NCBI RefSeq assembly: GCF_001881565.1
Contig: NZ_MPDJ01000012.1
Span: forward strand, 1-64,000
Direction: 5' to 3'
Length of the DNA stretch: 64,000 nucleotides
Origin: Eisenbergiella tayi
GTDB lineage: Bacteria; Bacillota; Clostridia; Lachnospirales; Lachnospiraceae
The notes below the pieces were generated by a model, which was given only the letters and a program-made list of their open reading frames with translations, made no database searches and was not told the origin of the DNA. Position numbers and translations under genes: made by a program. Shown here in pieces: positions 25,936-34,372 of this stretch. Within the stretch, counting starts at the first letter, position 1. Each line of letters starts with the position of its first letter.

Positions 25936-26814
25936 ATGATAAAAAGCATGACTGGCTTCGGCAGATGTGAGATCAGCGAGGCCGAGCGTAAATTCACTGT
26001 GGAAATGAAATCTGTAAACCACAGGTACCTGGATGTGAGTATTAAGATGCCCAAGAAGCTGAATTTTTTTGAGGCGTCGATACGAAGCCTTCTGAAGGAA
26101 TATATCCAGCGCGGTAAAGTAGATGTATTTATTTCTTATGAAGACTTTACTGAAAATAATGTAACAATTAAGTACAACAAAGATATTGCCGCTGAATATA
26201 TGGAATATCTGAAACAGATGGCCGCAGAATTTTCTCTGGACAATGATATACGTGTTTCCTCATTATCCAGGTTCCCTGAGGTTTTCTCCATGGAGGAGCA
26301 GACCATTGATGAGGAAGGGATCTGGAAGAGCCTGGAAAAAGCGCTCCGCGGAGCCGCCGAAGGACTCGTACAGACAAGACTTGCCGAAGGGGATAACCTG
26401 AAAGAGGATCTGATATGCAAGCTGGACGGCATGCTGGAAAGCGTGGCATTCATTGAGGAAAGATCACCTCAGATTATTGCCGAATACAGACAGACACTGC
26501 GTGATAAGGTTAAGGAGCTTCTGGAGGATACCCAGGTGGATGAGAACCGCCTGCTTATGGAGGTGACCATCTTTGCCGATAAAGTATGCGTGGATGAAGA
26601 ACTGGTCCGTTTGCGGAGCCATATTGAAACCACTAGGGAAGCCCTGAAAACAGGGGGAAGCATCGGCAGGAAGCTGGATTTCATTGCCCAGGAAATGAAC
26701 AGGGAGGCCAATACGATCCTTTCCAAGGCCAACGATCTGGAGACCTCCAACAGGGCTATAGAGCTGAAAACCGATATTGAAAAAGTCAGGGAGCAAATCC
26801 AGAATATTGAATAA
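25936..26814 (+). CDS. yicC: YicC family endoribonuclease
   Basis: The 292-residue YicC protein begins IKSMTGFGRCE after GGAGG, with EMKSVNHRYLDVSIKMPKKL. The C-terminal domain (DUF1732) has GRKLDFIAQEMNREANTILSK and ends in the IELKTDIEKVREQIQN helix. E. coli YicC has endoribonuclease activity; in Firmicutes it is genetically linked to gmk and rpoZ, as here. An in-frame ATG at 25885 overlaps the promoter and is rejected. Confidence 0.92.
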   Translation: MIKSMTGFGRCEISEAERKFTVEMKSVNHRYLDVSIKMPKKLNFFEASIRSLLKEYIQRGKVDVFISYEDFTENNVTIKYNKDIAAEYMEYLKQMAAEFSLDNDIRVSSLSRFPEVFSMEEQTIDEEGIWKSLEKALRGAAEGLVQTRLAEGDNLKEDLICKLDGMLESVAFIEERSPQIIAEYRQTLRDKVKELLEDTQVDENRLLMEVTIFADKVCVDEELVRLRSHIETTREALKTGGSIGRKLDFIAQEMNREANTILSKANDLETSNRAIELKTDIEKVREQIQNIE

Positions 26815-26832
26815 CAGCAAATGGGAGCGAAT

Positions 26833-27093
26833 ATGAGTCAGTTTATCCATGTTGGATTTGGCAATATTGTAAATACCGCTAAAATTATCGCGGTGGTCAG
26901 CCCGGATTCCGCACCCATTAAGAGAATGGTGCAGACTGCCAGAGAGGCGGGGACGGCCGTGGACGCAACACAGGGACGAAAGACAAAGGCAGTGCTGGTG
27001 ATGGAAAACGGACAGCTGGTGCTTTCCGCACTTTTGCCGGAAACCATTGCAAACCGCGCACAGGCCGAACGGGAGGATAATGATGAAGCATAG
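26833..27093 (+). CDS. remA: RemA-type regulator (DUF370)
   Basis: RemA is a small DNA-binding protein that activates matrix genes in Bacillus subtilis. The 86-residue product starts MSQFIHVGFGNIVN behind GGGAG and contains the family motif SPDSAPIKRMVQTAREAGTA followed by DATQGRKTKAVLVMENG. In Clostridia it nearly always lies between yicC and gmk, where its target genes are mostly unknown. It overlaps gmk by 11 bases. Confidence 0.92.
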   Translation: MSQFIHVGFGNIVNTAKIIAVVSPDSAPIKRMVQTAREAGTAVDATQGRKTKAVLVMENGQLVLSALLPETIANRAQAEREDNDEA

Positions 27094-27715
27094 GGGAATC
27101 CTGATTGTCGTATCCGGTTTTTCCGGGGCGGGCAAAGGAACTTTGATGAAGGAACTGATAAGTACCTATGATAATTATGCGCTGTCGGTATCAATGACTA
27201 CAAGAAAGCCCAGGGCGGGAGAAGAAGAAGGCAAGTCCTATTTTTTTGTGGAAAAGGAAGCCTTTGAACAGACGATTGCAGAGGATGGTCTGATTGAGTA
27301 TGCCTGCTACTGCGGCAATTATTATGGAACGCCCAGGGAATATGTGGAGTCCTGTCTGGACAAGGGACAGGATGTCATTCTGGAAATTGAAATCCAGGGA
27401 GCCCTTAAGGTGAAAGAAAAATTCCCGGATGCCCTTCTTTTGTTTATCATGCCTCCCAGCGCGAAGGAACTGCGCAGAAGGCTTGAGGGCAGGGGTACCG
27501 AAAGTGACGAAGTCATCTGTCAGCGCATCAGCCGTGCGGCAGAAGAAGCGGAAGGCATTGAAAATTATGAGTATATCATAATCAATGATAAATTGGACGA
27601 ATGTGTGAAGGAGATGCACAGCATCATAAATGCCGCACGCAGGAGCCCGCAGCGAAATAAAGAATTGATAGCTGGCATGCGTTCCGAACTGGACGCATTA
27701 GTGAAAGGAGAATGA
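27083..27715 (+). CDS. gmk: Guanylate kinase
   Basis: Gmk converts GMP to GDP. The 210-residue protein has the P-loop SGFSGAGKGTLM near the N terminus, the GMP-binding SVSMTTRKPRAGEEEGKSYFFV segment in two parts, and EIEIQGALKVKEKFPDALLLF. Two adjacent ATGs (27080, 27083) are possible; the spacing to GGGAGG favours 27083. It is coupled to remA and followed by rpoZ after three bases. Confidence 0.95.
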   Translation: MKHRGILIVVSGFSGAGKGTLMKELISTYDNYALSVSMTTRKPRAGEEEGKSYFFVEKEAFEQTIAEDGLIEYACYCGNYYGTPREYVESCLDKGQDVILEIEIQGALKVKEKFPDALLLFIMPPSAKELRRRLEGRGTESDEVICQRISRAAEEAEGIENYEYIIINDKLDECVKEMHSIINAARRSPQRNKELIAGMRSELDALVKGE

Positions 27716-27718
27716 AAC

Positions 27719-27964
27719 ATGTTACATCCCTCTTATACCGATTTAATGAAAGTAGTGAACAGCGATGTGGAGCCCGGTGAAACCAATATTGTAAACAGCC
27801 GTTATTCCATCGTTATGGCCACTTCTAAGAGAGCAAGGCAGATCATCGGAGGCGATGAGCCGCTGGTAAATATGAAAACAGGCATGAAGCCTTTATCTGT
27901 TGCGGTGGAAGAACTGAATGAAGGCAAGATTAAGATTCTCGGGGATGAAGAAACAGAAGAGTGA
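27719..27964 (+). CDS. rpoZ: RNA polymerase omega subunit
   Basis: The 81-residue omega subunit helps assemble RNA polymerase. MLHPSYTDLMKVVNSD, RYSIVMATSKRARQII and KPLSVAVEELNEGKI match the family. The GGAG site lies inside the end of gmk. A terminator follows. Confidence 0.92.
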   Translation: MLHPSYTDLMKVVNSDVEPGETNIVNSRYSIVMATSKRARQIIGGDEPLVNMKTGMKPLSVAVEELNEGKIKILGDEETEE

Positions 27965-27979
27965 AATGGGGGAAGGGAG

Positions 27980-28011
27980 AAGAGAAATTGCCGTGTGCGT
28001 TTCTCTTTTTT
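27980..28011 (+). terminator. Terminator after rpoZ
   Basis: AAGAGAAA (27980-27987) and TTTCTCTT (28000-28007) form the stem with a T-run to 28011. It ends only 12 bases before the rimO start codon. Confidence 0.65.
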
Positions 28012-28022
28012 CGTAAAAAAAT

Positions 28023-29360
28023 ATGAAGATTTTATTTATTTCCCTGGGCTGCGATAAGAATCTTGTGGACACCGAGATGATGCTGGGAATGCTGGCTGAA
28101 AGCGGGCATACCTTTACGGATGATGAATCGGAAGCCGAGGCGGCAGTGGTAAATACCTGCTGTTTTATCGGAGACGCCAAGGAAGAAAGCATTAATACCA
28201 TCCTGGAGATGGCGGAATTGAAAAAAAGCGGGCAGCTGAAGGCGCTGATTGTAGCCGGCTGTCTTGCACAGCGTTATAAAGAAGAAATACAGACGGAAAT
28301 CCCGGAGGTGGATGAAATCCTGGGAACCATGGCGATTGACAGCGTTGTGGCAGCTATTGAAGAGGTGTGCGGTGGAAAAAGCAATAACCACATTACGGAT
28401 CCGGATGCGGCGCTGGTTTACGGGAAACACCGCAGTGTGACCACAGGCGGCCATTTCGCTTACCTGAAAATCGCCGAGGGCTGTGACAAGCGCTGTACCT
28501 ACTGCATCATTCCCAAGGTACGGGGAAGCTTCAGGAGCGTTCCCATGGACGTTCTGGTTAAGGAAGCCTCAGAACTGGCGGAAGGCGGCGTGAAAGAGCT
28601 GATTCTGGTTGCTCAGGAAACTACGGTTTACGGAAAAGACCTTTATGGTGAAAAGTCACTGCCCCGGCTGCTGCGCGAGCTTTGCAGGATACCCGGGATT
28701 GAGTGGATCCGGCTTCTGTACTGTTATCCGGAAGAAATTACGGATGATTTGATTGAAACCATAAAAACAGAACCGAAAATCTGCCATTACCTGGATATGC
28801 CCATCCAGCATGCGTCGGATCGGATTCTGCGGCAGATGGGAAGACGCACCAACCAGGCAGAGCTGCGTGAGCGCATCGGAAGGCTGCGGGAGGAAATCCC
28901 GGATATCTGTCTTCGTACCACGCTTATCAGCGGGTTCCCCGGAGAATGCCAGGAGGATCATGAGGAATTATATAATTTCGTGGATGAACTGGAATTTGAC
29001 AGGCTGGGTGTATTCACCTATTCCCAGGAAGAAGGAACGGCTGCCGCGCAGATGGAAAACCAGGTGCCCCAGGAGATAAAAGAGGAGCGCCAGGCGGAAC
29101 TGATGGAGCTTCAGCAGGAAATCGCTTTTGAAAAGGCGGAGAACATGAAGGGCAGGTGCCTTCCTGCCATGGTTGAGGGCAAGGTGGACGGGGAGAATGC
29201 CTATGTGGCGAGAACCTATAAGGATGCGCCGAATGTGGATGGCCTTTTGTTTATCAATACTTCAAGGGACCTGATGACCGGTGATTTTGTGAATGTGCGT
29301 ATTACCGGATCTTATGAATATGATTTGATAGGAGAGCTGGAAGATGAATTTACCGAATAA
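28023..29360 (+). CDS. rimO: Ribosomal protein S12 methylthiotransferase RimO
   Basis: RimO is a radical SAM enzyme that methylthiolates an aspartate of ribosomal protein S12. The 445 residues comprise the UPF0004 domain with three cluster cysteines (SLGCDKN, NTCCFIG, VAGCLAQ), the radical SAM CxxxCxxC motif in GCDKRCTYCIIPK and a C-terminal TRAM domain. The start is family-typical, but no Shine-Dalgarno sequence precedes it: the upstream bases are the T-run of the rpoZ terminator and an A-rich stretch. It overlaps pgsA by 17 bases. Confidence 0.93.
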   Translation: MKILFISLGCDKNLVDTEMMLGMLAESGHTFTDDESEAEAAVVNTCCFIGDAKEESINTILEMAELKKSGQLKALIVAGCLAQRYKEEIQTEIPEVDEILGTMAIDSVVAAIEEVCGGKSNNHITDPDAALVYGKHRSVTTGGHFAYLKIAEGCDKRCTYCIIPKVRGSFRSVPMDVLVKEASELAEGGVKELILVAQETTVYGKDLYGEKSLPRLLRELCRIPGIEWIRLLYCYPEEITDDLIETIKTEPKICHYLDMPIQHASDRILRQMGRRTNQAELRERIGRLREEIPDICLRTTLISGFPGECQEDHEELYNFVDELEFDRLGVFTYSQEEGTAAAQMENQVPQEIKEERQAELMELQQEIAFEKAENMKGRCLPAMVEGKVDGENAYVARTYKDAPNVDGLLFINTSRDLMTGDFVNVRITGSYEYDLIGELEDEFTE

Positions 29361-29880
29361 GCTGACGATATTAAGAATGATAATGATAATTCCCTTTGTG
29401 GTTTTTATGCTTGTTCCCATAGGCGGAGGCGCGGCAAAGTGGATCGCCCTTGCACTGTTTGTAGTTGCCAGCCTGACCGATCTGCTGGATGGAAAGATCG
29501 CCAGAAAATATAATCTGGTTACGACCTTCGGGAAATTTATGGATCCCCTGGCGGATAAGCTGCTTGTCTGTGCGGCGCTGATCTGTCTGGTTGAAATGGG
29601 AAAGATCCCCGCATGGATTGTAATTATTATTGTGAGCAGGGAGTTTATTATAAGCGGTTTCCGGCTTGTTGCATCGGATAAAGGGGTTGTAATTGCAGCC
29701 GGTTACTGGGGCAAATTCAAAACCACCTTCCAGATGGTAATGATTGTGCTGATGATCGCCGATATTCCGGCACTCTCCCTGGTAACTTCCATTGTGATGT
29801 GGGCTGCATTAATACTTACGGTGGTTTCACTGGCAGACTATCTGATTAAGAACAAGGATTGCCTGGCTGATCAGAAGTAA
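29344..29880 (+). CDS. pgsA: CDP-diacylglycerol--glycerol-3-phosphate 3-phosphatidyltransferase
   Basis: PgsA makes phosphatidylglycerophosphate, the precursor of phosphatidylglycerol, in the membrane. The 178-residue protein has four to five helices and the CDP-alcohol phosphotransferase motif DLLDGKIARKYNLVTTFGKF followed by DPLADK. The start lies inside the rimO end behind GGAGAG. The rimO-pgsA-cinA order is common in Firmicutes. Confidence 0.95.
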   Translation: MNLPNKLTILRMIMIIPFVVFMLVPIGGGAAKWIALALFVVASLTDLLDGKIARKYNLVTTFGKFMDPLADKLLVCAALICLVEMGKIPAWIVIIIVSREFIISGFRLVASDKGVVIAAGYWGKFKTTFQMVMIVLMIADIPALSLVTSIVMWAALILTVVSLADYLIKNKDCLADQK

Positions 29881-29896
29881 AGAAAAGAGGTTCGGT

Positions 29897-31174
29897 ATGG
29901 TAGTTGAATTAATTTCAGTTGGAACAGAGCTTTTGCTGGGGAACATAGTCAATACCAATGCGGCGTTCCTGGCAGAAAAATGTGCGGGGCTGGGCCTGTC
30001 GTGTTATTATCAGACCGTTGTGGGAGATAATCGGGAAAGGCTGGCGGGAGTGATGCGTACGGCGTTGGAACGGTCGGATATCCTGATTCTCACCGGAGGC
30101 CTTGGGCCTACACAGGACGATTTGACCAAGGAGACCGCAGCAGGGGTATGGAACAGAGAATTGAAAATGGACGGCCATTCCCTGGAGCGGATAGAATCCT
30201 TTTTTAAGGAACGCGGTCTGGAAATGACGGAAAATAATAAAAAACAGGCTTTAGTACCGGAAGGAGCCATTGTGGTGGATAATGATAACGGTACGGCTCC
30301 CGGCATCATCCTGACGGAAGGGGAAAAGCGGATCATCCTGCTTCCCGGCCCTCCCAATGAATTAAAGCCCATGTTTGAGAACAGTATCGTTCCCTACCTT
30401 AACGGACTGGAAAACCCTGAGGAGCCTGGTATCATTTATTCCAAAACAGTAAAAATCTGCGGAATGGGTGAGAGCAAGGTGGAAAGTGAAATCACGGATT
30501 TGGAAAGTATGGAAAATCCCACGGTTGCCCCTTATGCCAAAACCGGGGAAGTCCATCTGCGTGTTACGGCCCGCGCCGCTGACGAAAAGGAAGCCAGGAA
30601 AAAAGTGAAGCCTGTGGTAAAGGAACTGAAATCCCGTTTCGGAAGCGCTGTTTACACCACGGAGGAAGATGTTACCCTGGAAGGGGCGGTTGTGGATCTG
30701 CTTCTTGCGAACGAGCTTACGGTTTCCACGATTGAATCCTGTACGGGAGGGATGCTGGCGGCCAGGCTGATCAACATACCGGGGGTTTCTGAAGTTTTCA
30801 AATCCGGTTATATTACCTATTCCAATAAGGCAAAAAGGAAAATTGCCGGAGTGAAGAAGGGGACCCTGGATAAATACGGAGCCGTCAGCCCGCAGACGGC
30901 TAAGGAAATGGCCAGAGGCACCGCGCTTCTCACTAAGGCGGATGTCACCTTTTCCATAACGGGGATTGCCGGTCCTGACGGAGGAAGCCAGGAGAAACCG
31001 GTGGGACTGGTTTACATGGGATGCTATGTATGCGGAACCACACAGGTCAAGGAATTCCATTTTAACGGGAACCGGGCCAAGATAAGAGAAACGGCAGTGT
31101 CTGCCGCTTTAACAATGATGAGGCAGTGTATTTTGGAATACTACAGTCAGAAGACTTTTGGTAAAAAAGTCTGA
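29897..31174 (+). CDS. cinA: Competence/damage-inducible protein CinA
   Basis: The 425-residue full-length CinA has an N-terminal MoCF-like domain (VELISVGTELLLGNIVNTNA, TGGLGPTQDDLTKE) and a C-terminal domain (about 265-425) with STIESCTGGMLAARL and SITGIAGPDGG. CinA C domains deamidate NMN in some bacteria, and the N domain can hydrolyse ADP-ribose. In several Firmicutes cinA is followed by recA; here a membrane protein gene intervenes. The site is AGAGG. Confidence 0.93.
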   Translation: MVVELISVGTELLLGNIVNTNAAFLAEKCAGLGLSCYYQTVVGDNRERLAGVMRTALERSDILILTGGLGPTQDDLTKETAAGVWNRELKMDGHSLERIESFFKERGLEMTENNKKQALVPEGAIVVDNDNGTAPGIILTEGEKRIILLPGPPNELKPMFENSIVPYLNGLENPEEPGIIYSKTVKICGMGESKVESEITDLESMENPTVAPYAKTGEVHLRVTARAADEKEARKKVKPVVKELKSRFGSAVYTTEEDVTLEGAVVDLLLANELTVSTIESCTGGMLAARLINIPGVSEVFKSGYITYSNKAKRKIAGVKKGTLDKYGAVSPQTAKEMARGTALLTKADVTFSITGIAGPDGGSQEKPVGLVYMGCYVCGTTQVKEFHFNGNRAKIRETAVSAALTMMRQCILEYYSQKTFGKKV

Positions 31175-31233
31175 TTCCGGCCTTGCAAAGAAAGCTTCTG
31201 GCATAAATGTTGCCTGAGCATGGAGGAAATATT

Positions 31234-32859
31234 ATGTATGAGGATGAAGAATACGGTTTCTGTCCGGAATGCGGAGCATTAATGAAAAACGGCGTTTGCA
31301 TCAGCTGTGGATACGACAGAAATAAAAAAGCAACCGATACGGAGAATACTCCGTCAGACCCGGATAAAGAGAGCGATGGCTTTCTTTCGGGAGAAACACC
31401 GAACACAGGGACAGAAACAGAGGATACACCGGATATGTCTTCATGGGAAGGGCAGAATACACCGGATGAGCAGCCCTCCCCGGATGCTCAGAATGCCCCC
31501 TATGGTTCTCAGAATGCTCCTTACGGCGGGCAGAATGCCCCTTATGGTTCCCCAAACGCTTCATACGGAGCGCAGAATACGTCCGGCGGATCACAGGGGA
31601 CGCCTTATGGGGCACAGAATGCCCCTTATGGAGCGCAGAACACTCCCTATGGACAGAATATGCCTTATGGTTCCCAGAACACTTACGGAGGCCAGAATAC
31701 CTCTTATGGAGCACAGGGAGCTCCCGGCAGCCCGCAGAATGCTCCGTACGGTCAGAACGTACCTCCCTATGGGGCGCAGAACAATGCCGGCAGCATGCCG
31801 GGAGGCCCTCAGAACGGAGCTTATGGCGGTCAGTACGGCCAGGGCTACGGACCGGGGCAGGGCGGATATCAGGGGCAGGTTCCTCCCGGAGGCGTACCTC
31901 CCTATGGCAGTCCTTACGGCGCTTATCCCAACGGGCCCCAAAAGAGGAATAACGGAAGAACCCTTGCGGCCGTCATTATTGCCGCCATTGCGATTCTTCT
32001 TTGTATTGTGCTTGTGCTCGTGTATGTGATTGTGCGCGGAGCCGTAAAAGAAAGCGGCGGCGGACTCGCCAATTATAAAGGAGTCTTCGGAAGCACAGAA
32101 AATTCGGAGCCGGAGAGCGTGCCCGAGGATAACGGCGGTTATAACAACAACAACGGCGGTTACGGCGGATCTGAATCCGAACCGGAAGAGGAGGACTATG
32201 TCCCCACCCCCGAAGATGATTATTACGTTACCCTTGCCAATTCCGTGCGGGATGATCTCAGTTACAGCGTGGAATGGGAAGAATATGACTATGTGGATGA
32301 TGAAACCGGGGCGACCACCCAGGGAAGATATCCTCAGCTGAAGGGCGGAAATATTCCTCATATGGATGAGCTGAATGAGGAAATCAAATATGAGGCAACC
32401 TATTACAGCAATCTTTATGGATATTACAGGGAACAGCAGGAGGAAGATTTGTATTATGCTTCCACCAGCCAGGGCTATGTAACATATATGGATGAGGAAA
32501 AGATAAGTATTGTACTCAGGGAATCCTTTGCCATGAATATGGAATCTTACATTTCCCTGTACAGTATAAACATAGATCTGGTGAGCGGTGAGCTCATGGA
32601 TAACGGAAATATGATTGACTATACGCCCAAGCTTGCCAAGGCATTTCGCGACCAGGATGCCTACCAGAACGGCACGGCGCAGGCGGTGGATGAGATGACG
32701 GATGAACAGCTCCAGGATTTCCTGTCGGATTCCGATACCAATATTATTTTCTATACACCCGTAGGCCTGGAAATCGGATTTAATTATACAACCAGCTCCA
32801 GCAGCGGGTGGGTGACTGTGACAATCAAGGATTACGAACGTTATATGAAAAAAATTTAA
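31234..32859 (+). CDS. Zinc-ribbon membrane protein with Gln/Asn/Gly/Tyr-rich repeats
   Basis: The 541-residue protein starts at 31234 after GGAGG. Residues about 9-30 form a zinc ribbon (CPECGALM, CISCGYDR). An acidic segment follows. Residues about 86-240 are low complexity built on QNAPYG-type units, with over a dozen imperfect copies ending in a Gly/Pro/Tyr-rich stretch. One transmembrane helix (about 243-268) follows, then a Gly/Asn/Glu linker and an extracellular domain of about 210 residues with YYVTLANSVRDDLSYSVEW; that domain is DUF3298-like at best. The ribbon and repeats should be cytoplasmic. The function is unknown. Confidence 0.75.
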   Translation: MYEDEEYGFCPECGALMKNGVCISCGYDRNKKATDTENTPSDPDKESDGFLSGETPNTGTETEDTPDMSSWEGQNTPDEQPSPDAQNAPYGSQNAPYGGQNAPYGSPNASYGAQNTSGGSQGTPYGAQNAPYGAQNTPYGQNMPYGSQNTYGGQNTSYGAQGAPGSPQNAPYGQNVPPYGAQNNAGSMPGGPQNGAYGGQYGQGYGPGQGGYQGQVPPGGVPPYGSPYGAYPNGPQKRNNGRTLAAVIIAAIAILLCIVLVLVYVIVRGAVKESGGGLANYKGVFGSTENSEPESVPEDNGGYNNNNGGYGGSESEPEEEDYVPTPEDDYYVTLANSVRDDLSYSVEWEEYDYVDDETGATTQGRYPQLKGGNIPHMDELNEEIKYEATYYSNLYGYYREQQEEDLYYASTSQGYVTYMDEEKISIVLRESFAMNMESYISLYSINIDLVSGELMDNGNMIDYTPKLAKAFRDQDAYQNGTAQAVDEMTDEQLQDFLSDSDTNIIFYTPVGLEIGFNYTTSSSSGWVTVTIKDYERYMKKI

Positions 32860-32897
32860 TGTCTGGCGTATCCCTTCACGGGATGGCCGGGCGGCAG

Positions 32898-32940
32898 ACA
32901 GAACGGTTCCGGAGAAGCCTTCCGGGACCGTTCTGTTTTT
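32898..32940 (+). terminator. Terminator after the repeat-rich membrane protein
   Basis: ACAGAACGGT and ACCGTTCTGT form the outer stem, with CCGGA/TCCGG inside, followed by TTTTT. It opens the 394-base gap before recA. Confidence 0.85.
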
Positions 32941-32993
32941 CCGGGATTTTTACCGAAGAAACATACTTTCCTATGGCATTTGCCGCACCGCTG

Positions 32994-33002
32994 TGGTACA
33001 AT
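32994..33002 (+). promoter_or_regulatory. Possible extended -10 promoter upstream of recA
   Basis: TGGTACAAT fits an extended -10, without a good -35. It would transcribe a stretch with a hairpin at about 33022-33051 (AAGGC...GCCTT) and a very short open frame. Support is weak. Confidence 0.3.
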
Positions 33003-33123
33003 CATAAAAGCATATCTTAGCTGAAGGCTGCTCCGTATCAGGGGAGGCCTTGTCTGTAACATCTGCTTTGCATATCAGGCGTTTCGCCCATAATTTCAAA
33101 GCAATTATAAAAATAAGGGAGGG

Positions 33124-33168
33124 ATGCCTATGAGGGAGTTTTATCGGACACCGGATTTTATATACTGA
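33124..33168 (+). CDS. Possible 14-codon open frame ahead of recA
   Basis: ATG at 33124 or 33130 follows a GGGAGGG site; the frame encodes MPMREFYRTPDFIY and stops 16 bases before the recA -35. It could be a leader or small peptide, or chance. Only the ribosome binding site supports it. Confidence 0.25.
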   Translation: MPMREFYRTPDFIY

Positions 33169-33183
33169 TTCTAAAGTTGGGAA

Positions 33184-33234
33184 TTGACAAATACGAACAA
33201 ATGTTTTATGATATGGAAAGAGAACATCTGTTCT
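33184..33234 (+). promoter_or_regulatory. recA promoter with two LexA boxes
   Basis: A near-consensus promoter TTGACA (33184-33189), 17-base spacer, TATGAT (33207-33212). CGAACAAATGTTTT (33194-33207), matching the Gram-positive LexA box CGAACnnnnGTTCG in all but its last two positions, fills the spacer. A second palindrome, AGAACATCTGTTCT (33221-33234), also has GAACnnnnGTTC and lies at the transcript start. This predicts SOS control by LexA. Confidence 0.85.
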
Positions 33235-33253
33235 GGATAAGAAGGAGAAGACA

Positions 33254-34372
33254 ATGGAAAAAGATGAAAAGTTAAAAGCGCTTGACGCCGCATTATCACA
33301 GATTGAGAAACAGTTCGGAAAGGGTGCTGTGATGAAGCTGGGGGATCCTTCCACACAGATGAACGTGGAGACGATACCCACAGGATCCTTAAGCCTTGAT
33401 ATCGCCCTGGGGCTCGGAGGAATTCCCAAGGGAAGAGTTATTGAAATATACGGACCGGAATCCAGTGGTAAGACTACGGTCACTTTACATATGATTGCCG
33501 AGGTACAGAAGAGGGGCGGAATTGCCGGATTTATCGATGCCGAGCATGCCCTGGATCCTGTTTATGCCAAGAACATCGGCGTGGATATAGACAACCTCTA
33601 TATTTCCCAGCCTGACAACGGAGAGCAGGCCCTGGAGATCACAGAGACGATGGTGCGTTCCGGCGCTATTGACATTGTGGTAGTGGACTCCGTGGCGGCA
33701 TTGGTGCCCAAGGCCGAAATTGACGGGGATATGGGAGACAGCCATGTGGGCCTTCAGGCCAGACTGATGTCCCAGGCCCTCAGAAAGCTCACTGCTGTAA
33801 TAAGCAAGTCTAACTGTACCGTTATTTTTATCAATCAGCTGCGTGAAAAAGTGGGAATTATGTTCGGCAATCCGGAAACCACTACCGGCGGCCGTGCGCT
33901 GAAGTTCTATTCTACCATCCGGCTGGATGTAAGAAGAATTGAATCCCTGAAGCAGGGCGGGGAAGTGGTGGGAAACCGTACCCGTGTCAAGGTGGTTAAG
34001 AATAAGATTGCCCCCCCGTTCAAGGAAGCGGAATTTGACATTATGTTCGGTGAGGGAATTTCCAGAGTGGGTGATATCCTGGATTTGGCGACTAATCTGA
34101 ATATTGTGAATAAGAGCGGCGCCTGGTTTGCCTATGAAGGGAATAAGATCGGCCAGGGAAGGGAAAATGCGAAGACCTTCCTGAAGGATAATCCTGCTGT
34201 CTGCGATGAAATCGAACAGAAGGTACGTGCCCAGTACGAGCTGGACAAAAAGAAAAAAGAGGAAGCTGCCGATAAAAAAGCGGCAGCCGCCAGGGAAGCG
34301 GCGGATGCAAAGGCTGCAAAAGAAGGAAAAGAGCCTGTGAAGGCACCTGCAAAAGAGCCGGATAAAGCCTGA
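33254..34372 (+). CDS. recA: Recombinase RecA
   Basis: RecA forms filaments on single-stranded DNA for recombination and stimulates LexA cleavage. The 372 residues carry Walker A GPESSGKT at 67-74, the IDAEHALDP motif, DSVAALVPKAEIDGDMGD and the GGRALKFYSTIRLDVRR segment. The C-terminal 50 residues are a Lys/Ala/Glu tail (KAAAAREAADAKAAKEG) that may modulate DNA access. The site is AGGAGA. The stop overlaps the start of recX. Confidence 0.97.
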   Translation: MEKDEKLKALDAALSQIEKQFGKGAVMKLGDPSTQMNVETIPTGSLSLDIALGLGGIPKGRVIEIYGPESSGKTTVTLHMIAEVQKRGGIAGFIDAEHALDPVYAKNIGVDIDNLYISQPDNGEQALEITETMVRSGAIDIVVVDSVAALVPKAEIDGDMGDSHVGLQARLMSQALRKLTAVISKSNCTVIFINQLREKVGIMFGNPETTTGGRALKFYSTIRLDVRRIESLKQGGEVVGNRTRVKVVKNKIAPPFKEAEFDIMFGEGISRVGDILDLATNLNIVNKSGAWFAYEGNKIGQGRENAKTFLKDNPAVCDEIEQKVRAQYELDKKKKEEAADKKAAAAREAADAKAAKEGKEPVKAPAKEPDKA

